64,000 bases of DNA from Acidipropionibacterium thoenii DSM 20276. Its GTDB lineage: Bacteria > Actinomycetota > Actinomycetes > Propionibacteriales > Propionibacteriaceae. A model generated the notes under the pieces. The model saw only the letters and a program-made list of their open reading frames with translations, had not been told where the DNA came from and searched no databases. The DNA is taken from the NCBI RefSeq assembly GCF_000423445.1, contig NZ_KE384018.1:266964-330963 (forward strand), in the 5' to 3' direction. A program made the position numbers and the translations under genes. Position 1 is the stretch's first letter, and every line of letters begins with the position of its first letter. Shown piece after piece: positions 57,254-64,000 of this stretch.

Positions 57254-57568
57254 ATGAGCGATGTGCCCCCAGAACTCGCCGAACTGCGAAACAGCATCGA
57301 CAACATGGACGCCGCCCTGATCCATCTGCTGGCCGAGCGGTTCAAGATCACCCAGCGGGTCGGGGTACTCAAGGCCACCGTCGGCCTGCCGCCTGCCGAC
57401 CCTGACCGGGAGAAGGAGCAGATCTGCCGGCTGCGCCAGCTGGCCGAGGTCTCCCACCTGGATCCGGAGTTCGCCGAGAAGTTCATCAGCTTCATCGTCG
57501 CCGAGGTGGTCCGCCACCACGAGGACATCAAGGAGGCCGCCGAGCGCGGCGACATCCCCCACCCCTGA
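57254..57568 (+). CDS. Chorismate mutase, AroQ type
   Basis: 104 residues, all-helical. ELAELRNSIDNMDAALIHLLAERFKITQRVG and a later Arg/Lys pair match the AroQ fold that converts chorismate to prephenate for Phe/Tyr. TAGGCT (57242-57247) lies 6 nt before the ATG, a leaderless start. Stand-alone gene, convergent with cysE. Confidence 0.88.
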   Translation: MSDVPPELAELRNSIDNMDAALIHLLAERFKITQRVGVLKATVGLPPADPDREKEQICRLRQLAEVSHLDPEFAEKFISFIVAEVVRHHEDIKEAAERGDIPHP

Positions 57569-57574
57569 GCGGGC

Positions 57575-58141
57575 TCAGGCGATGACATCTCCGGAGTGCA
57601 CCACGCTGGGGATCCCCACGATGACAGCACCGGCGGCGACATCTTTGACCACCAGCGCATTGGCGCCGATCTTGGCGTCGTCACCGATCGTGATGTCCCC
57701 GATGACCTTGGCGCCGGCGCCGATCAGCACCCGGTTGCCGACCGTGGGGTGGCGCTTGAAGCGGCCACGCGCCCGGCCACCCAGGGTGACCTGGTGGTAG
57801 ATCAGGACGTCATCGCCGACGATCGCCGTCTCCCCGATCACCACACCCATCCCGTGGTCGATGAAGAACCGCCGTCCGATGGTGGCACCGGGATGGATCT
57901 CGATGCCGGTGTAGTGACGCGAGATCTGCGACAGGATCCGGGCCATCGGACGCAGCACGGGCCACCTGGTCCAGATGTAGTGGGCGACCCGGTGCGACCA
58001 GATGGCGTGCACCCCCTGGTAGGAGATCGCCACCAGCACCCGGGAGGTCGCCGCGGGGTCCTCGCGCATCGCCGCGTCCAGGTCCTCAGACATTCGCTCA
58101 CGGATCATCTGAAGGTTCTCGCGCAACGACCGGGATGTCAT
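57575..58141 (-). CDS. cysE: Serine O-acetyltransferase
   Basis: 188 residues. Left-handed beta-helix of hexapeptide repeats: [28 protein letters not shown] (catalytic His/Asp) near 78-105, then HQVTLGG and [28 protein letters not shown]. It is the short EpsC-like form, without the long N-terminal domain of E. coli CysE. Makes O-acetylserine for cysteine. GAGGT precedes the ATG. Confidence 0.92.
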   Translation of the reverse strand: MTSRSLRENLQMIRERMSEDLDAAMREDPAATSRVLVAISYQGVHAIWSHRVAHYIWTRWPVLRPMARILSQISRHYTGIEIHPGATIGRRFFIDHGMGVVIGETAIVGDDVLIYHQVTLGGRARGRFKRHPTVGNRVLIGAGAKVIGDITIGDDAKIGANALVVKDVAAGAVIVGIPSVVHSGDVIA

Positions 58142-58329
58142 GTGTACCTCATCGGATCAGGACCTGAGTGGATCGGGACGTGACACAGCGTATCCACTCC
58201 ACGACGGTGACAGTAGTGCTCGGGGTCCGGCCCCGGCAGGTCCCCCCGCCGGCCGGTCGACGCGATACGGCGTCTGCCCTGTGACCGGCGGTTCGAGACT
58301 GTCGCCCGGGCGCCATAGACTTGCCAGCC

Positions 58330-59883
58330 ATGGAACAACTCCATGACGCCGTCCTGGTCGTCGACTACGGTGCTCAGTACGCTCAGCTCATTGCCCGACG
58401 GGTGCGCGAGGCCTCCGTCTACTCCGAGATCGTGCCCCACACGATGTCCGTCGAGGACATGCTGGCCAAGGACCCGGCTGCCATCATCCTGTCCGGGGGG
58501 CCCAGCTCGGTCTACGCGGACGGCGCCCCCCAGGTCGACCCGGCGATGTTCTCCGCCGGGGTCCCGGTGATGGGCATCTGCTACGGATTCCAGGTGATGG
58601 CCGAGGCCCTGGGCGGCACCGTCGCCAAGACCGGCACCAGCGAGTACGGCCGCACCAGCCTGTGCATCACCGCCCCCGGCCATCTGCTCTCACGGATCCC
58701 GCACACCATCAGCGTGTGGATGAGTCACGGTGACTCGGTGGAGCGGGCACCGGAGGGGTTCACCACGCTGGCGCGCACCGCCGGAGCCCCGGTGGCGGCC
58801 TTCGAGGACGTCGAGCGGCAGCTGGTCGGCGTCCAGTGGCATCCGGAGGTGGCCCACACCGAGTCCGGTCAGGCCGTCATGGAGCACTTCCTGTTCGACG
58901 TGGCGGGCTGTCGACCCGACTGGACGGCGTCCAGCATCGTCAGCGACCAGATCAGCCGGATCCGCGCCGAGGTGGGGGACCGCAGGGTGATCTGCGGACT
59001 GTCCGGCGGGGTCGACTCAGCAGTGGCCGCGGCCCTGGTCCAGCGGGCCGTCGGGGACCAGCTCACCTGCGTCTTCGTCGACCACGGCCTGCTGCGCAAG
59101 GGGGAGGCCGACCAGGTCAAGAAGGACTTCGTGGCGGCCACCGGGGCCGACCTGGTGGTCACCGACGAGTCCGAGCGTTTCCTGGGAGCGCTGGCCGGGG
59201 TCTGCGACCCCGAGGCCAAGCGCAAGATCATCGGGCGCGAGTTCATCCGCGCCTTCGAGGACGTGGCCCGCAACCTCAACGACGGCCAGCCGATCGACTT
59301 CCTGGTCCAGGGCACCCTGTACCCCGACGTGGTGGAGTCCGGTGGCGGTGACGGGGCGGCCAATATCAAGAGCCACCACAACGTCGGCGGCCTTCCCGAG
59401 GACCTCAAGTTCACCCTCGTCGAGCCGCTGCGCACCCTGTTCAAGGACGAGGTGAGGGCGGTCGGCAGCGAACTGGGGCTGCCTGACGAGATGGTCTGGC
59501 GTCAGCCCTTCCCCGGCCCCGGGCTGGCCATCCGGATCATCGGGGAGGTCACCAGCGAGCGCCTGGAGCTGCTGCGCGAGGCCGACTTCATCGCCCGTGA
59601 GGAGATCCGGCGGGCCGGCCTCAACCGCAAGATCTGGCAGTGCCCGGTGGTGCTGCTGGCCAATGTCCATTCCGTGGGGGTCCAGGGAGACGGGCGGACC
59701 TACGGGTCGCCGATCATGCTGCGCCCGGTCACCAGTGAGGACGCCATGACCGCCGACTGGGCCAGGGTGCCCTACGACGTGCTGGAGAAGATCTCGACGC
59801 GGATCACCAACACCCTGCCGCAGATCAACCGGGTGGCCCTGGATATCACCAGCAAGCCGCCGGCCACCATCGAGTGGGAGTGA
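58330..59883 (+). CDS. guaA: GMP synthase (glutamine-hydrolysing)
   Basis: 517 residues. Glutaminase domain: Cys in [11 protein letters not shown] near 82, QWHPEVAHT near 172. ATP pyrophosphatase: [14 protein letters not shown] near 222; dimer domain ending [21 protein letters not shown] + Gln + ATP to GMP. TAGACT (58316-58321) lies 8 nt before the ATG at 58330, so leaderless; the in-frame TTG at 58321 is inside that spacing and not preferred. Confidence 0.96.
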   Translation: MEQLHDAVLVVDYGAQYAQLIARRVREASVYSEIVPHTMSVEDMLAKDPAAIILSGGPSSVYADGAPQVDPAMFSAGVPVMGICYGFQVMAEALGGTVAKTGTSEYGRTSLCITAPGHLLSRIPHTISVWMSHGDSVERAPEGFTTLARTAGAPVAAFEDVERQLVGVQWHPEVAHTESGQAVMEHFLFDVAGCRPDWTASSIVSDQISRIRAEVGDRRVICGLSGGVDSAVAAALVQRAVGDQLTCVFVDHGLLRKGEADQVKKDFVAATGADLVVTDESERFLGALAGVCDPEAKRKIIGREFIRAFEDVARNLNDGQPIDFLVQGTLYPDVVESGGGDGAANIKSHHNVGGLPEDLKFTLVEPLRTLFKDEVRAVGSELGLPDEMVWRQPFPGPGLAIRIIGEVTSERLELLREADFIAREEIRRAGLNRKIWQCPVVLLANVHSVGVQGDGRTYGSPIMLRPVTSEDAMTADWARVPYDVLEKISTRITNTLPQINRVALDITSKPPATIEWE

Positions 59884-59891
59884 GCGCCAGA

Positions 59892-59931
59892 CAGCAGCGG
59901 GGCCCGGGATCTCTCCTGGGCCCCGCTGCTG
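59892..59931. terminator. Bidirectional terminator between guaA and the PspC operon
   Basis: 18-bp stem with one G-T pair, 59892-59909 with 59914-59931, loop TCTC. Placed between two convergent genes, so it can serve both strands. Confidence 0.85.
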
Positions 59932-59963
59932 TGGTCAGGGGGAGGACGCCGGTCGGCGCCGCG

Positions 59964-60284
59964 TCACTCCTCGGTGTAGGGATTGAAGGTGTCGCCCGAC
60001 CCGGACTGGTCGCCGGGGGCGGCCGGGTCGGTGGGCCCGTGCTTGCGGCTGTTCCATGAGGTGCGGGCCTGCTCGGCGGCCTCGGTGGCGAAGCTGGAAC
60101 CGTCCTCCTCGTTGGGGATGACGGCCCAGGCGACCAGGTAGATCAATGGGCCGGCTCCGGCGAACAGCACCAGGGCGGCGGCAGCGATCCTCACCAGGGT
60201 GACGTCGAGGTCCATGCTGCGGGCGATGCCGGCGCACACGCCGCCGAGCAGTCGGCCTTCCTTGGGGCGGGTGATCTTGGTCAT
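59964..60284 (-). CDS. PspC domain protein (small)
   Basis: 106 residues. PspC domain at about 8-60: RLLGGVCAGIARSMDLDVTLVRI then a membrane helix ending WAVIPNE, followed by a soluble acidic tail. PspC proteins are envelope-stress sensors or effectors. Last of three genes on this strand, overlapping the 70-aa gene as ATGA. Confidence 0.85.
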   Translation of the reverse strand: MTKITRPKEGRLLGGVCAGIARSMDLDVTLVRIAAAALVLFAGAGPLIYLVAWAVIPNEEDGSSFATEAAEQARTSWNSRKHGPTDPAAPGDQSGSGDTFNPYTEE

Positions 60285-60493
60285 GATCGGTGTCCTTTCG
60301 GGATGAGTGACAATACGACTCCGAGGGTCCCCAGTCCGATGAGGACAACGGGCCCCAGATGTGTGAGGTCGCGCCAGTTGATACGGGCGTCCAGGGCCAG
60401 CGCGACTCCCAGCCCTGAGACGATGGCCAGCAGCAGCCCCCAGATGAGGGCGCTGATGTCGAGGGTGCCGGTTCTGCGGTGCGGAGCAGTCAT
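60281..60493 (-). CDS. Small two-helix membrane protein
   Basis: 70 residues with two hydrophobic segments (about 14-33 and 47-65). No family recognised. It overlaps the genes on both sides by ATGA (60281-60284 and 60490-60493), so it belongs to the PspC operon and is probably made in step with its neighbours. Confidence 0.65.
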   Translation of the reverse strand: MTAPHRRTGTLDISALIWGLLLAIVSGLGVALALDARINWRDLTHLGPVVLIGLGTLGVVLSLIPKGHRS

Positions 60494-61722
60494 GGTGTCA
60501 TGACCTCCACAGTGGCGCCGACGGCTTTGACATGAAGGGTCCAGGTCGGCGCTCCGGGCAGATGTGGACCGGTCCACTCGGTACTGCCGCCGCCGGCCAG
60601 CACGCTCTTGTCGGGGGTGGTGAGGGTGGCCCCGGCGGTGTCGGCGATCACGGTCACGTTGAGACCCTTCGGGATGGTGATGGTGACGTCGGACCCGATC
60701 GCCGCGACCGTCGTGCTCCGATCCCCGGTGAGGGTGAGACGGGAGGCGTCGATATCGGCTCGGGTACCGGTCACGGTGATTCCTGGGTCGGGGATCTCGG
60801 CGGCCTGGTGCCAGCTCATCTGTGCCGGGGAACCGGAGACCACCTGGTCGGGTATCCCGGCGCGCGGCACGGCCGCCGCACCGGTCAGCGCCAGGGCCAG
60901 GATCAGTCCCAGTGTCACGCCCAGGTGAGGGCGCCGGGTCCAGATGCCGGCCAGCTGGAAGGACGCCACCACGGCCAGCGCCATCGAGATCGCCAGCACC
61001 CACCGATGGGGTACCGGGACCGCCAACCCGATGGCCCCGGCCACCGCCGCCAGCGCCAGCATGAGTCCCAGCAATGGCCAGCTCTTGGCCGTCCGCGGCG
61101 CCGCGGTGCGGTGCACCCCGGGCGACGGGGCCGCCGGCGCCGTCACCTGGTAGGGATCGAAGGAGGGCATCCGGGTGGCCGTCGCAGCAGCAGACGCCGG
61201 CGGGGCCGGTAGCTGTCGTGGACTCCGGTGTGCACGAGCACTGCGCCGGCGCGAGCGGCGGGCCATCCACCAGGCCAGCGCCACGATGGCGGCCGGTGCC
61301 AGCCCGAAGGGAGTGACATGGCTGAGCAGCGGAGCGGTCACCGCCCACACCACCACCAGCAGCACGATCATCTGCCACCGGTGAAGCGCTGCCAACCGGG
61401 GAAGGTGCCGGGCTGCGATCGACGGGCCGTCCGGGGCGGGCATCAGCACCCAGGCGGCGGCGTAGAGCACCACTCCCACCCCCATGCTGAGCCCCAGCAG
61501 CACCGCCAGCACTCGCACCAGCAGCGGATCGACGTCCCAGTACTCCGCCAGTCCCTGGCAGACGCCGCCGGCCACCGGGGCCGAGGAGCTGCGGTGCGCC
61601 CGCTCCCACAGCGGGGTCTGCCCGGTGATCACGGGGACAGTCGCACCAGCAGCAGACGCCCCGGGTGCTGACCCGGGTGCTGGCTGCGGCTTGGTGACCG
61701 TCCTTGATGGCATGGCCCCCAT
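60490..61722 (-). CDS. PspC domain protein with multi-helix and beta C-terminal regions
   Basis: 410 residues. After a ~45-residue Pro/Ala region, a PspC domain (VAGGVCQGLAEYWDVDPLLVRVL). Then several membrane helices, and a C-terminal ~140-residue beta-rich region (ADIDASRLTLTGDRSTTVAA; TITIPKGLNVTV) resembling the bacterial LiaF/DUF-type adhesin-like beta helix often joined to PspC. First gene of the operon; its 5' end faces the histidine kinase gene 98 nt away, so a shared promoter region is likely. The ATG at 61722 has GAGGGG upstream. Confidence 0.75.
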   Translation of the reverse strand: MGAMPSRTVTKPQPAPGSAPGASAAGATVPVITGQTPLWERAHRSSSAPVAGGVCQGLAEYWDVDPLLVRVLAVLLGLSMGVGVVLYAAAWVLMPAPDGPSIAARHLPRLAALHRWQMIVLLVVVWAVTAPLLSHVTPFGLAPAAIVALAWWMARRSRRRSARAHRSPRQLPAPPASAAATATRMPSFDPYQVTAPAAPSPGVHRTAAPRTAKSWPLLGLMLALAAVAGAIGLAVPVPHRWVLAISMALAVVASFQLAGIWTRRPHLGVTLGLILALALTGAAAVPRAGIPDQVVSGSPAQMSWHQAAEIPDPGITVTGTRADIDASRLTLTGDRSTTVAAIGSDVTITIPKGLNVTVIADTAGATLTTPDKSVLAGGGSTEWTGPHLPGAPTWTLHVKAVGATVEVMTP

Positions 61723-61819
61723 GCTGCCCCCTCGGACCGGTCGGCAACATCGGGAATGACCCTGATCCAGCACCCATTCTGCGGCCATCCGGTGGAGAGC
61801 ACAGCCGCACAGTGCCAGT

Positions 61820-63280
61820 GTGGAGGCCATGGCCGGGCAGCAGAGCGGAGCGAGCGGACCCCCGCGGGTCGGACCGGACTCACCCTCTGCCGGCGACCAG
61901 GATGTCGACGTCCGGGAGCCGCGACGGGCCTACCGCCGACATGAACAGGGCTGGGCCGTCGGGGTGGCCGCCGGGCTCGCCGAGCACCTGGGAATCCGGG
62001 TGTGGATCGTGCGGCTGGCCTTCGTGGCACTGTCCTTCTGCTACCTGATCGGGCCGATCCTCTACGGGGCACTGTGGATCCTGCTGCCCAGGGCCGAGAC
62101 GGCGGCCTCCAGCCCGGGCCTGGACTCGGCGGACCGATTGGGCCTGCGCAGCAGACCGGAGGTCGGTACCGGCGCCGATGAGCAGGCCGGGCCATCCCCT
62201 CGCTCGAGCCTGACCGGGGCGCTGTTGCTGGTCGGCGTCGGACTGTTGTGGGTCCTCCAGTCGGTCGGCTTCGGGCTGTCGGCACGGTGGTTCTGGCCGG
62301 TGGTGCTGGCCGCCGGAGGGGTGGCGATGGTCTGGCGGCAGGCCGATGACTCCGCCTCGGCCGATCATCCGGCCGGCCGCCGGTGGTGGAGCGAGATGCT
62401 GGGGCGCGGCGGCCGGCTCGCGGCGGTGCGGGTCGGCTGCGGGATGGCCCTGGTGGGCTGTGCGGTCTCCCTGGTGGCGGCCTCCCAGATCGGTGTCGAC
62501 GAGTTCCCGACCCTGGCCCTGATGGCCCTGATGGTGCTCGTCGGGGTGGGGCTGGTGGCCGCACCCTGGGTGCGCTCCTGGCAGCTGCGGTTGCGGCGGG
62601 CCGACTCCGAGAAGGCGGTGGCCGATGCCCGGGCCGACATGGCCGCCCATCTGCACGATTCCGTGCTGCAGACCCTGGCGCTGATCCAGCGCCAGTCCGA
62701 CGATCCCAGAGCGGTGGCCACCCTGGCCCGGCGACAGGAGAGAGAACTGCGCGAGTGGCTCTACGGCGGGGCCACCGGCTCCTCGTCGCCCGATGCCGGT
62801 CCCGGCGACCAGCCACGGGCCGGTGAGTCGGTGGCCACCCTCCACAGGGCACTGGCCGGCGAGACCGGCCGGATCGAGAGCGAACGCGGGGTCGCCGTGG
62901 AGCTGGTGTGTGTCGGCGATGTGGCGATGGACGACGGGCTGGGGGTGCTCGTGCAGGCCGCCGCAGAAGCCGTCACCAATGCCGCCAAGCATTCCGGGGC
63001 ATCGCGGATCGACGTCTACGCCGAGATCGAGCCGGGCCTGGTCGAGGTCTTCGTCCGCGACCGCGGTTGTGGCTTCGACCCCGATGACATCGCCGATGAC
63101 AGGATGGGGGTGCGGCGCTCGATCATCGGGCGGATGGAGCGCCACGGTGGCACCGCCACCGTTCGTTCGGCACCTGGTGAGGGCACCGAGATCAGGTTGG
63201 CGATGGCCCCGGCCGGCGGCTCCGCAGGAGAACCTGCCCAGCACGCCGCCGGGCCCGGCACGACAATGAGAGCAGGTTGA
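61820..63280 (+). CDS. PspC-domain sensor histidine kinase
   Basis: 486 residues. N-terminal PspC domain (RAYRRHEQGWAVGVAAGLAEHLGIRVWIVRLA) near 36-80, about four more membrane helices, then a dimerisation His region (ADMAAHLHDSVLQTLALIQRQ, His near 279) of the HisKA_3 type and an HATPase domain (AAAEAVTNAAKHSGAS near 379; GCGFD). Works with the response regulator encoded 6 nt downstream. An ATG at 61829 is a possible start; GTG 61820 has no clear ribosome site. Confidence 0.88.
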   Translation: MEAMAGQQSGASGPPRVGPDSPSAGDQDVDVREPRRAYRRHEQGWAVGVAAGLAEHLGIRVWIVRLAFVALSFCYLIGPILYGALWILLPRAETAASSPGLDSADRLGLRSRPEVGTGADEQAGPSPRSSLTGALLLVGVGLLWVLQSVGFGLSARWFWPVVLAAGGVAMVWRQADDSASADHPAGRRWWSEMLGRGGRLAAVRVGCGMALVGCAVSLVAASQIGVDEFPTLALMALMVLVGVGLVAAPWVRSWQLRLRRADSEKAVADARADMAAHLHDSVLQTLALIQRQSDDPRAVATLARRQERELREWLYGGATGSSSPDAGPGDQPRAGESVATLHRALAGETGRIESERGVAVELVCVGDVAMDDGLGVLVQAAAEAVTNAAKHSGASRIDVYAEIEPGLVEVFVRDRGCGFDPDDIADDRMGVRRSIIGRMERHGGTATVRSAPGEGTEIRLAMAPAGGSAGEPAQHAAGPGTTMRAG

Positions 63281-63286
63281 GGTCGG

Positions 63287-63958
63287 ATGAGTGAGTACTA
63301 CACCCCGGTGAGCATCGTGCTGGTCGATGACCATGAGATGTTCCGGGTCGGGGTGCATGCCGAGATGGACCAGCACCGCGACAGGGTGCGAGTGGTCGGG
63401 GAGGGCTGGGACGTCGACTCCTCGGTCAAGGCCGTGATGGCCGCCCGCCCGCAGGTGGTACTGCTCGATGTGCATCTTCCCGGGGGTGGCGGCGCAGAGG
63501 TGATCAAGCAGTGCGATACCGCCGGCCTCGACCCCACCGCCACCCGCTTCCTGGCGCTGTCGGTCTCCGACGCCGCCGAGGACGTCATCTCGGTGATCCG
63601 TGCCGGCGCTCGCGGCTACGTCACCAAGTCGATCTCCTCACCGGAGCTGCTGGACGCCATCGACCGGGTCTCCACCGGGGATGCGGTGTTCTCCCCGCGG
63701 CTGGCCGGTTTCGTGCTGGACGCCTTCTCGGGATCCATCGAGGTCGCCAGTATCGATGAGGACCTGGACCGGCTCTCCCCGCGGGAACGCGAGGTGATGC
63801 GGCTGATCGCCCGTGGCTACGCCTACAAGGAGGTGGCCAGGGAGCTGTACATCTCGGTGAAGACGGTGGAGACCCACGTGTCCAATGTGCTGCGCAAGCT
63901 GCAGCTGTCCAACCGTCATGAGCTGACCCGGTGGGCGACCGACCGACGCCTGATCTGA
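63287..63958 (+). CDS. NarL/LuxR-family response regulator
   Basis: 223 residues. Receiver domain: VDDHEMFRVG (acidic pocket near 14), phosphorylated Asp in VVLLDVHLPGGGG near 61, Thr/Ser and Lys in YVTKSISSP. C-terminal LuxR-type HTH: LDRLSPREREVMRLIARGYAYKEVARELYISVKTVETHVSNVLRKL near 163-208. Partner of the PspC kinase; it probably controls the divergent PspC operon. Confidence 0.94.
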   Translation: MSEYYTPVSIVLVDDHEMFRVGVHAEMDQHRDRVRVVGEGWDVDSSVKAVMAARPQVVLLDVHLPGGGGAEVIKQCDTAGLDPTATRFLALSVSDAAEDVISVIRAGARGYVTKSISSPELLDAIDRVSTGDAVFSPRLAGFVLDAFSGSIEVASIDEDLDRLSPREREVMRLIARGYAYKEVARELYISVKTVETHVSNVLRKLQLSNRHELTRWATDRRLI

Positions 63959-63968
63959 GCTGCGGGCG

Positions 63969-63989
63969 GATCAGCCGGCCGCGCTGATC
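63969..63989 (+). terminator. Hairpin after the response regulator
   Basis: Perfect GATCAGC/GCTGATC stem with a 7-nt loop, 11 nt after the stop codon; a likely terminator close to the window edge. Confidence 0.6.
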
Positions 63990-64000
63990 ACTTGCGGTGG

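Overview
This is 64 kb of a high-GC actinobacterial chromosome. It has GTG and TTG starts, many 4-bp start/stop overlaps, and genes preceded by a TANNNT -10 box only 6-8 nt upstream. GuaB3, MptB-like and GT4 mannosyltransferases, an aminopeptidase C and two vitamin ECF systems together suggest Propionibacteriaceae (Propionibacterium/Acidipropionibacterium-like). That placement is an inference from gene content. Almost everything is core chromosome. I see no insertion sequence, prophage, CRISPR array, rRNA or tRNA gene.

Layout. 1-8.3 kb: end of the spc operon (secY 3' part, adk, map), a long palindrome with DnaA boxes, a DUF559 nuclease-like gene, a DUF1707 gene, then infA-rpmJ-rpsM-rpsK-rpsD-rpoA-rplQ with a 472-nt hairpin-rich gap before rpsM. 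8.4-12.8 kb: accessory region with a second DnaA-box pair, a lipoprotein/secreted-protein pair, a glycosyltransferase, a transglutaminase-like protein and a glutamine amidotransferase behind an upstream small ORF. 12.9-19.6 kb (minus): sodA, then a five-gene operon under a cobalamin riboswitch. It encodes an LPXTG-anchored alpha/alpha-toroid protein, a membrane-anchored DUF4430-like protein and a complete ECF transporter (T, fused A1-A2, S). 19.6-25.7 kb: rsmC-like, truA, trmB; rplM-rpsI; glmM. 25.7-29.3 kb (minus): TPP-riboswitch ykoF-ykoE-ykoDC, with both ATPases and the T protein in one polypeptide. 29.3-36.3 kb: coaA, a methyltransferase, glmS, acpS, nnr, a GT4 mannosyltransferase. 36.4-43.8 kb: a DEAD-box helicase with a long leader and disordered arms, then tsaE-tsaB-rimI-tsaD (t6A synthesis) and pepC. 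43.8-49.4 kb: AmmeMemoRadiSam trio (radical SAM gene with a frame break), two Nudix genes, a THUMP-like methyltransferase, a SIMPL protein. 49.4-64 kb: CIRCE-groES-groEL, MptB-like mannosyltransferase, purine genes guaB, guaB3, an adenine/adenosine deaminase-like gene and guaA with chorismate mutase and cysE between, and a divergent PspC cluster with a PspC-domain histidine kinase and response regulator.

The most interesting unit is the cobalamin-riboswitch operon. Its two secreted proteins resemble, separately, the two domains of animal intrinsic factor/transcobalamin, and both are tethered to the cell surface next to an ECF importer. I read it as a split, surface-attached corrinoid-capture system. 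This rests on sequence pattern and context and has not been tested by a profile search.
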